From positions 1 through 43,657 of the forward strand of contig NZ_RZMW01000018.1 of the NCBI RefSeq assembly GCF_003992625.1: a DNA stretch of 43,657 bases, written 5' to 3'. Positions 1-8,400 of this stretch are shown one piece after another (position 1 is the first letter of the stretch; each line of letters starts with the position of its first letter). Made by a program: the position numbers and the translations under genes. Source of the DNA: Pelagibacterium lentulum. Lineage in GTDB: Bacteria; Pseudomonadota; Alphaproteobacteria; Rhizobiales; Devosiaceae. The notes under the pieces are model-generated. The model saw nothing but the letters and a program-made list of their open reading frames with translations, searched no databases and was not told the DNA's origin.

Positions 1-26
1 TGACCTGCTGCCGTGAATTTGGACCA
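1..26 (+). repeat. Left terminal inverted repeat of the IS3-family element
   Basis: Bases 1-26 match the reverse complement of 1212-1236, with a few mismatches and one gap. The shared blocks are TGAC at the tip, TGCT, CCG and TTTGGACCA. This is the transposase binding and cleavage end. Confidence 0.75.
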
Positions 27-81
27 TTCTGAACTGGAATTTTCCAATTATGATCCCGTGGTCGGGAGATGGAGAATGCTC

Positions 82-348
82 ATGAAGAAGTCCAAGTTTA
101 CCGAGGCCCAAATCGCCTTCGTGCTCAAGCAGGCCGAGGATGGCACGGCGGTCGGGGAAGTCTGTCGCAAGGCAGGCATTTCGGAAGCCACGTTTTACAA
201 CTGGCGCAAGCGGTATGCGGGGCTGATGCCATCGGAGATGAAACGGCTGCGTCAGCTCGAGGAAGAGAACGGCAAGCTCAAGCGGATCGTCGCCGATCTG
301 AGCCTGGACAAGGCCATGCTTCAGGATGTGCTGTCAAAAAAGCTCTGA
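82..348 (+). CDS. IS3-family transposase OrfA
   Basis: An 88-residue protein that starts MKKSKFTEAQ and carries the helix-turn-helix that recognises the IS ends (the segment GEVCRKAGISEATFYNWRKR, residues ~29-48). A leucine-rich helix follows (roughly residues 55-80), which in IS3 elements mediates multimerisation. The start at 82 fits the family and has a purine-rich GGAGATGGAG stretch just upstream; an ATG at 76 is possible. The frame closes at 346-348, within a few codons of a slippery heptamer that would join it to OrfB. Confidence 0.9.
   Translation: MKKSKFTEAQIAFVLKQAEDGTAVGEVCRKAGISEATFYNWRKRYAGLMPSEMKRLRQLEEENGKLKRIVADLSLDKAMLQDVLSKKL
336..342 (+). promoter_or_regulatory. Programmed -1 frameshift site A AAA AAG
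   Basis: The heptamer A AAA AAG is in phase with orfA: 336 is the last base of a TCA codon, then AAA and AAG. The orfA stop TGA follows two codons later. A -1 slip continues in the orfB frame at GCT CTG ACG, giving ...KKALTPARKR. This is the canonical IS3 arrangement for making the OrfAB transposase. Confidence 0.85.
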
Positions 349-1181
349 CGCCTGCTCGCAAGCGCTCGCTTGTCGATGAGATCAGAGCGACCTGGAAGGT
401 CTCGATCCGAAAGACCTGTGATGCCTTGAGAGTCGACAGGTCGCTCTACCACTACAAGTCCAGGCGCGGCGAGCAGGCTGATCTGCAGCTACGGATCAAG
501 GAGATTTGCGAGACCCGTGTCCGCTATGGCTATCGTCGGGTTCACATCCTGTTGCGCCGGGAGGGCTGGGATGTGAACCCGAAGAGAATCTACAGGCTTT
601 ACAAAGAGATGGGGCTTCAGCTGCGCAACAAGACGCCCAAGCGGCGGGTTAGGGCAAAGCTGCGTGATGACCGGATGGCTGCCACGAGCACCAATCAAGT
701 GTGGGCCATGGACTTTGTGCATGACCAGTTGGCCACCGGCCGCAAGATCCGTATCCTGACTATCGTGGACACCTTCTCACGCTACGCACCAGCCGTGGAC
801 CCTCGGTTCAGCTACAGGGGCGAGGATGTGGTTATGACACTCGAAAAGGTCTGCAGGGAAATAGGATATCCGAGGACGATCCGGGTCGACCAAGGCTCGG
901 AGTTCATCTCCCGCGACCTTGATCTCTGGGCGTATCAGAAGGACGTCGTGCTCGACTTCTCCCGCCCTGGAAAGCCAACCGACAACGCCTTTATCGAGTC
1001 GTTCAATGGCAAGTTCCGAGCCGAATGCCTGAACGCTCACTGGTTCATGAGCCTTGACGACGCCCGCTCGAAAATGGAGGATTGGCGTAGAGACTACAAC
1101 GAAGTCCGCCCGCACAGCGCAATCGGGAACAAACCCCCGATATCGCTTATGAACGCATCAGGGGCAGCCGGCCCACCCTGA
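342..1181 (+). CDS. IS3-family transposase OrfB (catalytic part of the OrfAB fusion)
   Basis: The catalytic domain is read after the -1 slip and has no good start of its own, so the product is expected as OrfAB. An HTH_21-like N-terminal part (the segment with RYGYRRVHILL) is followed by an rve integrase core. The catalytic triad is visible: Asp at codon 711 (WAMDF), Asp at codon 888 (VDQGSEF) and Glu at codon 996 (AFIESFNG). The second Asp and the Glu are separated by 35 residues, the DD(35)E spacing of IS3 enzymes. The end YNEVRPHSAIGNKPP is also typical. No internal stops are present. Confidence 0.93.
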   Translation, partial: ALTPARKRSLVDEIRATWKVSIRKTCDALRVDRSLYHYKSRRGEQADLQLRIKEICETRVRYGYRRVHILLRREGWDVNPKRIYRLYKEMGLQLRNKTPKRRVRAKLRDDRMAATSTNQVWAMDFVHDQLATGRKIRILTIVDTFSRYAPAVDPRFSYRGEDVVMTLEKVCREIGYPRTIRVDQGSEFISRDLDLWAYQKDVVLDFSRPGKPTDNAFIESFNGKFRAECLNAHWFMSLDDARSKMEDWRRDYNEVRPHSAIGNKPPISLMNASGAAGPP

Positions 1182-1211
1182 TCGTTTATCCCCGGAAATT
1201 CCCAATCCGGG

Positions 1212-1236
1212 TGGTCCAAAGTCGGGGAGCACGTCA
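1212..1236 (-). repeat. Right terminal inverted repeat of the IS3-family element
   Basis: Read on the minus strand this starts TGACGTGCTCCCCG and continues ACTTTGGACCA, mirroring the left end. The repeat sets the right boundary of the element at 1236. Confidence 0.75.
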
Positions 1237-1379
1237 CGGTGGGCCAGAGTCTATTTCAAACTGGATTAGGTCCGCGGGGCAACGTCAACCGTGCCGATGA
1301 CGGAAGGGGGAAGCCATCATGGTTCGCCAAACGGTTTCAAGCGCGTTACACTTATAGAAATAACGGTGAGAGGGGCACA

Positions 1380-1790
1380 ATGACAATGCGCGCAATTTTG
1401 GCGGCGACACTTTTTCTAGTCGGGTCCGGGCCAGTGGTAGCGGTGGCGAACGATTGTTGGGTTGCCAGTAACCTCACCGGCAAAAGCGCTATGTCATCCG
1501 AGGGCTATTCCTTCACCGATGATAGTTTCGCGGATGGAATGCTTCTGTGTTTCACCGACGGCGGTGGCACTGTATCCGGCAATGACTTGCAACTGGTACG
1601 GTTTGGCGAATCGACACTCATAGGCTGGGCCGAAACCGGTATGGGCCTTGAAACGGTGAACACCTATCAACTTGATAGGCAGCACAACAAACTTTTCATT
1701 TCGCAATCGCGGATCGGCACGGTGACTCACAATTCAGTTTTGCCGGACTATGTTGCTGCATTTGTTGCCGACGCGGTGCCTGCACCCTGA
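1380..1790 (+). CDS. Small exported protein of unknown function
   Basis: 136 residues. I start it at the ATG at 1380, preceded by GAGAGGGG, rather than at the longer upstream extension, whose composition looks non-coding. The N-terminus MTMRAILAATLFLVGSGPVV is a signal peptide, with probable cleavage after VAVAN or nearby. The mature part is about 110 residues with two cysteines, CWVASNLTG near the start and LLCFTDG mid-way, which could form a disulfide in the periplasm. It ends VAAFVADAVPAP. I do not recognise a named family. It stands alone, beside the IS element and convergent with the two-gene unit to its right. Confidence 0.65.
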   Translation: MTMRAILAATLFLVGSGPVVAVANDCWVASNLTGKSAMSSEGYSFTDDSFADGMLLCFTDGGGTVSGNDLQLVRFGESTLIGWAETGMGLETVNTYQLDRQHNKLFISQSRIGTVTHNSVLPDYVAAFVADAVPAP

Positions 1791-1939
1791 TAGCATCGAT
1801 GAATTTTCGGGCACCTCAAAAAAAGCACGCCAACGAAAAACGCCTTACCGAATTTGGTCCGACAAATAATCGAAGGTGAATTTGCGACCAATACGCGCGC
1901 GGGGGACTGACAAAATTCGGCCATCGACGGGTTCATTAA

Positions 1940-2137
1940 CTAGCAGATACGTCTTTGCCTCAACGTTTCGCGCAAATTCGGAAACGCTCGCTCGACATCA
2001 TGGCAAACTGCATTGGCGCCATCATCGAATCCAGCTTGATAATTGCGGCTGCGCGGGTCCAAAGTTTCCTCGCGCGTGAAAAGCCAGTACGCACCTACAA
2101 TTGCGACCAAGACAAGAACTGAAACGAAAGCCCTCAC
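1940..2137 (-). CDS. Small single-pass membrane protein, unknown function
   Basis: 65 residues with a GTG start at 2137. The start is decided by a strong Shine-Dalgarno GGGAGG four bases upstream; the longer ATG-started frame would run into the neighbouring lipoprotein gene. The N-terminus VRAFVSVLVLVAIVGAYWLF is a membrane anchor, followed by a short polar domain with one internal Cys and a C-terminal RRRIC-like end (final Cys). The gene lies 22 bases downstream of the lipoprotein gene on the same strand, so the two are probably co-transcribed. I recognise no family. Confidence 0.55.
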   Translation of the reverse strand: MRAFVSVLVLVAIVGAYWLFTREETLDPRSRNYQAGFDDGANAVCHDVERAFPNLRETLRQRRIC

Positions 2138-2159
2138 GCAACCTCCCGATTGCTGTTTG

Positions 2160-2591
2160 TTATTGCCCCAATACCTCGGCAGCACTGAAGCTCCCCGATA
2201 CCGCACTGTTGAACATTTCCACAATGATGGAAACATCGGCGGTCTGGGCATAGATCGGTGTTGCGGTCCCAAAGCCGCTACCACTCACATAGGTTGTGTT
2301 CCCGTACGTGGTAGCAGTGGCCTGACCCGATGCAGTGCGGTTCATGCCGACCAGTTGGCGGCCTCTTGTGCTGTTCGAAGATATGATGCGGTAATGGGTA
2401 TATCCCCGCTCGATGGTAGCTTTCGCGGCCTCTTTGTGAACCGTCTCACCAACATTGTTGACAGAGATAAGGCCGGTTGCGGACGTGCCAAGTTGCACAA
2501 CATTCGGTGCAAGGTCGATTTTGCTGGTTGTGGCACAGGCAGAAAGCGCCAAACCGATTGCACCAGCAATAAAAAGCTTCTGGATATTCAT
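2160..2591 (-). CDS. Outer-membrane-type lipoprotein, resembles the CC0125/CC1285 family
   Basis: 143 residues. The signal sequence ends in a lipobox, LALSACA, giving a lipidated Cys at residue 19. The middle has the segment ERGYTHYRIISSN, which resembles the CC0125/CC1285 family of alphaproteobacterial lipoproteins. A Gly/Thr/Ser-rich stretch follows (TTYGNTTYVSGSGFGTATP), then a beta-like C-terminus. Function is unknown. The ATG at 2591 has GGGGGCT upstream. It is the first gene of a two-gene unit with the 65-residue membrane protein. The family assignment is from memory of its conserved pattern and is moderate. Confidence 0.7.
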   Translation of the reverse strand: MNIQKLFIAGAIGLALSACATTSKIDLAPNVVQLGTSATGLISVNNVGETVHKEAAKATIERGYTHYRIISSNSTRGRQLVGMNRTASGQATATTYGNTTYVSGSGFGTATPIYAQTADVSIIVEMFNSAVSGSFSAAEVLGQ

Positions 2592-2795
2592 CTTAGCCCC
2601 CTAAAATAGCCCTTTGGCCATTTCCCCAAGCCCAATTGTTGACCCGCTAGGTGCAAAAAGGCAAACCTTTCCTGGGCCGAGCATTCAAATCGGGTGGGTT
2701 AATCTAAAATAGACGCGAATAGACCAGCCCGAACAGGGCCGTGCTCAAGCACTGACGCGCATTCATGTTGGGGATATTGTTAGGGTCTGGCTTAC

Positions 2796-2830
2796 AATAA
2801 ATTGGAAAAGATCAATCTTTCCAATTTATT
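2796..2830 (-). terminator. Hairpin downstream of tRNA-Ser
   Basis: A perfect 13-bp inverted repeat, AATAAATTGGAAA at 2796-2808 against TTTCCAATTTATT at 2818-2830, with a 9-base loop. It lies 13 bases past the 3' end of tRNA-Ser on the minus strand, so it probably ends that transcript. The U-rich end is inside the arm rather than a clean tract, so termination strength is uncertain. Confidence 0.5.
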
Positions 2831-2843
2831 AGCGAGCAGACTA

Positions 2844-2933
2844 TGGCGGAGAGAGAGGGATTCGAACCCTCGAGACGGTTACCCGCCTACACGCGTTCCA
2901 GGCGTGCGCCTTCGACCACTCGGCCATCTCTCC
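2844..2933 (-). tRNA. tRNA-Ser(GGA)
   Basis: 90 bases including an encoded CCA. The acceptor arms GGAGAGA and TCTCTCC pair fully, with discriminator G. The anticodon stem CACGC/GCGTG holds the loop CTGGAAC, anticodon GGA, reading UCC/UCU. A long variable arm and the T loop GGTTCGAATCC confirm a class II serine tRNA. The 3' end faces the IS and orphan-gene region to the left. Confidence 0.97.
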
Positions 2934-3195
2934 GCATTGCATCTGCCTCAAGGGCACGATACCGGATGCCGGATTATCTGGCTTTGCCCACAATGTGAAG
3001 AGTCCAATCGCACTTTTGCGTATTTTTTTGCGACCACTGCCCCAAGGCGAGCGCTCCCATGGAGCGATCACGGCAAATTCATCGTTAAAGGCGGGCTAAA
3101 GTAACCCTATCACTTTGATTTTCTTGTCGATGGAGCCCCGTGCATGGCACAATATTTATCTAAAGCCGGATATCTTCATCCGGAAGGATATATCA
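2934..3195. other. Intergenic stretch between tRNA-Ser and the small membrane protein gene
   Basis: 262 bases without a supported gene. It must hold the promoter for tRNA-Ser (leftward) and the start signals of the small gene at 3196. I see no clear -35/-10 pair and no repeat. Confidence 0.4.
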
Positions 3196-3519
3196 ATGGG
3201 AATGTTGTTGCGTATTGTGGGCCTCTGGCTTTTGGGGCTTGCTCTTATTCTACTCGTTATCGACGGAACGCGCATGCTTGCAGCCAATGCCTTCGTTATG
3301 ACGCCGCTCGCCGAGACATGGGATAATCTGTTGCCCGAAACATTGGCCGGGCTGGAGGCATTGCTTGTGCAGAATTTGCATCCGGCGCTATGGGACCCCA
3401 CATTGACCACAATACTGGCTTGGCCGGGATGGGCGGTGTTTGGCGTTGCAGGGCTGCTGCTTGCCTTTATTGGACGCCGCCGCCACCGGAGAAGCCTTAT
3501 CGTTTCAGACCCGCTCTAG
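3196..3519 (+). CDS. Small membrane protein with two membrane segments, unknown function
   Basis: 107 residues. The ATG at 3196 has a good ribosome site GGAAGGA seven bases upstream, so I reject the longer upstream extension. Membrane segments are at residues ~7-25 (VGLWLLGLALILLVIDG) and ~76-94 (AVFGVAGLLLAFIG), followed by a basic tail GRRRHRR, which suggests a cytoplasmic C-terminus. The 27 bases to msrA suggest joint transcription. I cannot name the family. Confidence 0.65.
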   Translation: MGMLLRIVGLWLLGLALILLVIDGTRMLAANAFVMTPLAETWDNLLPETLAGLEALLVQNLHPALWDPTLTTILAWPGWAVFGVAGLLLAFIGRRRHRRSLIVSDPL

Positions 3520-3546
3520 GGTCCGCTTCAAGGGAGATGGTGGCTG

Positions 3547-4197
3547 ATGGTATTTTCTCTTTTCTCCAGGCCAAGCACATTGCCAACCAAGGATGATGCC
3601 TTGCCCGGACGAAGCGAAGCGCTCGATATCGCGCCGGATCATTTCGTTAATGGCCGGGCGCTCAAAGAGCCCTATCCTGACGGGTCCGAAGTGATTTCAT
3701 TCGCCCTGGGATGCTTTTGGGGCGCTGAGCGGCTGTTCTGGAGCCTTGATGGCGTCCATGTCACAGCCGTTGGCTATCAGGGTGGGTTTACGCCCAATCC
3801 CACCTATCGCGAAGTTTGCACCGGCATGACGGGCCACACGGAGGTCGTCCGGGTGGCTTATGATCCCGAAGCGATCAGCCTTGAAAAGCTGCTCAAGATT
3901 TTCTGGGAGGCTCATGACCCGACGCAAGGCATGCGCCAGGGCAACGACGTCGGCACGCAATATCGCTCCGCGATCTATACCACGACAGCAGCGCAAACCG
4001 AGACAGCGCTCGCCAGCAGAGAGGTCTTTCAGGCCGAGCTTCAGGCGGCACGGCGCGGGGTGATCACGACGGAGATTGCCGAAGGTCCTGAGTTTTATTT
4101 CGCCGAGACCGAGCATCAGCAATATCTGGCCAAGAATCCGGCTGGCTATTGCGGTTTGCAGGGCACAGGTGTTACCTGCCCGCTGCCTGCGGCATGA
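3547..4197 (+). CDS. msrA: Peptide-methionine (S)-S-oxide reductase MsrA
   Basis: 216 residues. MsrA reduces the S epimer of methionine sulfoxide in proteins and free methionine using thioredoxin. The catalytic motif GCFWGAE puts the nucleophile at Cys56; the partner residues YQGG, GHTEVV and the segment [18 protein letters not shown] are all present. The C-terminus [12 protein letters not shown] supplies two recycling cysteines, as in E. coli-like enzymes. The N-terminal ~45 residues are a normal extension for this class. Its stop codon overlaps the next gene start (ATGA), so the YjbR-like gene is translationally coupled. A trxA gene for the electron donor occurs at 18013-18333 of this window. 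Confidence 0.95.
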   Translation: MVFSLFSRPSTLPTKDDALPGRSEALDIAPDHFVNGRALKEPYPDGSEVISFALGCFWGAERLFWSLDGVHVTAVGYQGGFTPNPTYREVCTGMTGHTEVVRVAYDPEAISLEKLLKIFWEAHDPTQGMRQGNDVGTQYRSAIYTTTAAQTETALASREVFQAELQAARRGVITTEIAEGPEFYFAETEHQQYLAKNPAGYCGLQGTGVTCPLPAA

Positions 4198-4571
4198 CCC
4201 TTTTCGACCGGGCGCGGTTTGAAGCCTTTGTTGGCAACCTGCCGCATGTCACCATCGTTCATCAATGGGGCGATGCCAGTGTCGGCAAGGTCGGCCCCAT
4301 GGACAAGGGCAAGATTTTTGCCATCCTCTCGGATTGGTCGAGAAGCGAACCGGCGATCTCGTTCAAGTGCTCCGATATGAGTTTTGAAATGCTGCCAACA
4401 CTTCCCGATATACGCCCTGCCCCATATCTGGCGCGGGCCAAATGGGTACAGGTCGGCGCTCGATCACCTCTTTCAGAGACGGAACTGGAGTCGTATATTG
4501 CGCAGGCTAACATGCTGGTCTGGGAAAAATTGCCGCTCAGAGTTCGCGAGCAACTTCAATACAATATATGA
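4194..4571 (+). CDS. MmcQ/YjbR family protein
   Basis: 125 residues, started at the ATG at 4194 that overlaps the msrA stop. The family pattern is clear: [10 protein letters not shown], then [13 protein letters not shown], then [16 protein letters not shown] and a C-terminal [13 protein letters not shown]. YjbR-like proteins have a CyaY-like fold and were suggested to bind DNA; the role is not settled. The coupling to msrA is visible, but no functional link is known to me. Confidence 0.85.
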   Translation: MTLFDRARFEAFVGNLPHVTIVHQWGDASVGKVGPMDKGKIFAILSDWSRSEPAISFKCSDMSFEMLPTLPDIRPAPYLARAKWVQVGARSPLSETELESYIAQANMLVWEKLPLRVREQLQYNI

Positions 4572-4579
4572 GGATCGTC

Positions 4580-5155
4580 ATGATTCGACTGACATTGGCC
4601 GGCGCGGCAGTAGCGACAATAGCCGTGCTGGCCGGTTGTGCCACAATGACAAAGGCAGAATGCGAGGCCGGAGACTGGCGCAGCGTCGGCATGGCCGACG
4701 GCTCCAATGGCAGGCCGCTTGCGTATCTGGACCAACACAACGCCGCCTGTGCCGACCACGGCATTCCCGTCAATCGCCAACTCTACGAAGCTGGACGCAA
4801 TGACGGATTGCGCGTGTATTGCCGCCTGGACAGGGCAGAGCGTGAAGGCCGGGAAGGCAGAACCTATTACAACGTTTGCACGGGCGATGTTGGCGTGGGC
4901 TTCAATCGCGTTTATCTCGATGCCAAGGCGATCCACGATATAGACCGGCAGGTGACAAGTACGCGCCGGGAACTCGATGCACTGCTCGACGAGATGGTAA
5001 TACCCGGACTTTCGGGCGATCGCCTGACGCGCCTTCGCGCGGAAATCAGAATTGCGCAGAACGCGCTGAACAGGCTGGAACGCGATCGGTCGGCAGCCGA
5101 GCGGCGACTCGCTCTAACCCGCAGGCAGGAAGAAGAGCGTCTGGCTCAAGGATAA
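4580..5155 (+). CDS. DUF2799 lipoprotein
   Basis: 191 residues from the ATG at 4580, which has TGAGGAT upstream; an ATG at 4568 overlapping the previous stop is an alternative and adds four residues. The lipobox VLAGCA follows a hydrophobic signal. The DUF2799 pattern is present: CEAGDWRSVGMADGSNGRP, HNAACADHGIPV, YEAGRNDGLRVYC and YYNVCTGDVG. The C-terminal ~70 residues (DRQVTSTRRELDALLDEM through RRQEEERLAQG) form a charged coiled coil. Probably anchored in the outer membrane; function unknown. Confidence 0.85.
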   Translation: MIRLTLAGAAVATIAVLAGCATMTKAECEAGDWRSVGMADGSNGRPLAYLDQHNAACADHGIPVNRQLYEAGRNDGLRVYCRLDRAEREGREGRTYYNVCTGDVGVGFNRVYLDAKAIHDIDRQVTSTRRELDALLDEMVIPGLSGDRLTRLRAEIRIAQNALNRLERDRSAAERRLALTRRQEEERLAQG

Positions 5156-5295
5156 TGTTTTTCTCCGCGCTCAAGCGTTGCCGCACATTCGGCAACCTTG
5201 CGCTGGCGTGTTTCGATGTGTTTGACCGCTATGTCGAACTCCATAGACAGTCGGCTTTCACAGCCTTACTGCGCTCAGAATTCTTCTGGAACTGA
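5155..5295 (+). CDS. Possible 46-residue ORF coupled to the DUF2799 gene
   Basis: ATG at 5155 overlaps the preceding stop (TAATG) and has AAGGAT just upstream. The translation begins MFFSALKRCRTFGNLALAC and ends LLRSEFFWN, with a TGA at 5293-5295, just before tRNA-Ala. It has no signal peptide or recognised motif. It may be a real small protein or chance, as the frame is short. Confidence 0.3.
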   Translation: MFFSALKRCRTFGNLALACFDVFDRYVELHRQSAFTALLRSEFFWN

Positions 5296-5301
5296 GGATT
5301 T

Positions 5302-5377
<76 letters not shown>

Positions 5378-5501
5378 ATCAGACCGTTCGGACGCTGGTC
5401 GCTGACCTGCCCGAACGGCGGCGAACCTATGTGAGAGCGGGCCGGGACGCAAGTGCAAAAATACACTTTATGTCCGTTTTTTATAACCCGCTCGAAAGGC
5501 T

Positions 5502-5918
5502 CTATCTTTCGTCCTCATCGACCTCAACTTCGATGCCGATATCGTCATCGTCGTCATCGGTTTCAAGGAACGTATCGTCGTCGTCACCGCCAAGATCATC
5601 GTCGACCTCAACGTCATCAACATCGGGGATATCGTCCCCGTTTTCATCGTCACTGTCTTCCGCATCATCGAGCGAAATGACTTCAGCACCGGCAGCCTGA
5701 GCAGCCAGATCGACATCGGTGTCTTCCGTATCGTCCTCAGGATCTTCGGCCTTGGGGGCCGCCGCCTTGGGCGCCAGCTTTTCAGGCGGCAGCTCAAAGA
5801 AGGACAACGGATAGGATTTGCCCGTATAGGGCGAAACAACGGGATCGTTGTTCAGATCGTAAAACTTCCGCCCTGTTACCGGGCAGGTCCGCTTTGTACC
5901 GCGTTCGTCACTGGCCAA
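5502..5918 (-). CDS. FYDLN-acid family protein (TIGR02300)
   Basis: 138 residues. The N-terminus has RGTKRTCPVTGRKFYDLN, which defines the family, then YPLSFFELPPEK. From about residue 58 on it is very rich in Asp and Glu, with runs such as GDDDDTFLETDDDDDD. The family is restricted to Alphaproteobacteria and has no known function. It is divergent from aroA across a 228-base spacer and beside tRNA-Ala, a common order in the group. Confidence 0.9.
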   Translation of the reverse strand: MASDERGTKRTCPVTGRKFYDLNNDPVVSPYTGKSYPLSFFELPPEKLAPKAAAPKAEDPEDDTEDTDVDLAAQAAGAEVISLDDAEDSDDENGDDIPDVDDVEVDDDLGGDDDDTFLETDDDDDDIGIEVEVDEDER

Positions 5919-6122
5919 GGCATTTCCCCATTATTGGCATCGTGTAAGTGGATTGCTTGTGCTGGGATCGTTTCATTCTCTGCCGCAAATTGGCAGGCGC
6001 ACCGCATTTGACTGTCCGGTTACGATGAAAAATTTGCTCATGTCAAACGCAAAATGTCCACACTTTACCGCGTTGGCACCGGCCAGCGTTCATGGTAAGC
6101 CCTGCCTCGCTTGTAAAGATGA

Positions 6123-7492
<1,370 letters not shown>

Positions 7493-7493
<1 letters not shown>

Positions 7494-8137
7494 TGATTAT
7501 CGCGGTCGATGGCCCTGCCGCTTCGGGAAAGGGAACACTCGCTGCCGCGCTTGGGCGACACTTCAATCTTCCGATTCTCGATACGGGTTTGCTGTACCGG
7601 GCGGTTGGCCATGCCGTTAAAGCCTATATCGACTTGCCCGATATCGAAGCGCGAGCGCTCGAGGCCGCAAGCAATCTCGATCTTGAGGCGATAGAGCCGG
7701 AATATCTGATCAGCGCCGAGGTCGGTGTGCTCGCGTCCAAGATTGCCGTCTATCCTTCGGTGCGCAGGGCCCTTTACCAAGCGCAGCGAGATTTTGCTCT
7801 GCAGCCATCGGGTGCAGTTCTGGATGGCCGTGACATTGGTACGACCATTGCGCCGGAAGCCGATGCCAAGCTCTTTATCGTCGCCGCACCCGAAGTGCGG
7901 GCGTACCGGCGTGCGCGCCAGCTTGAAGCGCGCGGGCAAAAGGTTGATCGCGAAGCGCTGCTTGAGCAGATCAAGGAGCGCGATGCGCGCGATGCCGGTG
8001 CCGCACATGGCGGATTTCGCCCGGCTGAAGATGCATACTTGCTCGATACGACCAATTTGGATATAGAAGCGGCCATTACGGCAGCCATCGCTCAAGTCGA
8101 GGCGGTCATCGCGCGCAAGTCCGCACAGCAAGGCTAA
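7493..8137 (+). CDS. cmk: Cytidylate kinase
   Basis: 214 residues. Phosphorylates CMP and dCMP with ATP. The P-loop GPAASGKGT is at residues 7-15, DTGLLYRAVG binds the nucleotide, DGRDIGT is the characteristic Asp-Gly-Arg-Asp motif, and the lid has RRARQLEARG and RDARDAG. The length is normal. It sits between aroA and rpsA, the classical order in Proteobacteria. Confidence 0.97.
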
Positions 8138-8400
8138 AAAGCTCTTGTGTGCAAATCCAAGGCTTGTGACTTTGGGCCGAGCACACTTTTGCGGAACGTG
8201 AAAACAAAATCCATTTGGACCTTTGTGCCTGGCGTTCACCTGCCTGAAAATGCCTAGCAGCGTGTCTTTGAGAATCCTGCGCGCGCGTGCCAACCCAGTT
8301 GGTGCGGGCGGTGTGGTCTTATAAGGCATGTGACCGACAGCATCCAATGTTCAACACTAACCCAAGCAAAGATTCCGGATCGATCCGGAATGGAGTTTTA
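8138..8400 (+). promoter_or_regulatory. Leader and promoter region of rpsA
   Basis: 263 non-coding bases between cmk and rpsA. A possible promoter is TTGGTG (8299-8304) and TATAAG (8320-8325), with a spacer of only 15 bases, so it is weak as drawn. A reading frame runs through 8287-8400 into rpsA, but its predicted residues are not S1-like. S1 genes are often autoregulated through the leader; nothing here proves it. Confidence 0.35.

Larger units (their letters stand above)
1..1236 (+). mobile_element. Complete IS3-family insertion sequence (probably IS407 group)
   Basis: The element has two overlapping reading frames for a transposase and imperfect terminal inverted repeats. The left end starts TGACCTGCTGCCG and contains TTTGGACCA near base 20. 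The reverse complement of the right end starts TGACGTGCTCCCCG and contains the same TTTGGACCA. Ends therefore read TGA...TCA, as is usual for IS3 relatives. The length of 1236 bp and the orfA/orfB type suggest the IS407 group, which is an inference from memory of that group. The four bases after the right end, CGGT (1237-1240), would be the target duplication, but the left copy lies outside the window. Both frames are open with an intact DDE triad, so the copy may be active. Confidence 0.9.

Noticed and set aside
1239-1379. N-terminal extension of the exported 136-residue protein
   Set aside because: It would bury the signal peptide inside the protein; the ATG at 1380 has GAGAGGGG before it.
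5502-5700. Tandem-repeat or CRISPR-like appearance of TCATCG/TCGTC runs
   Set aside because: These are Asp/Glu codons of the acidic tail read from the other strand, without constant spacers or repeat units.
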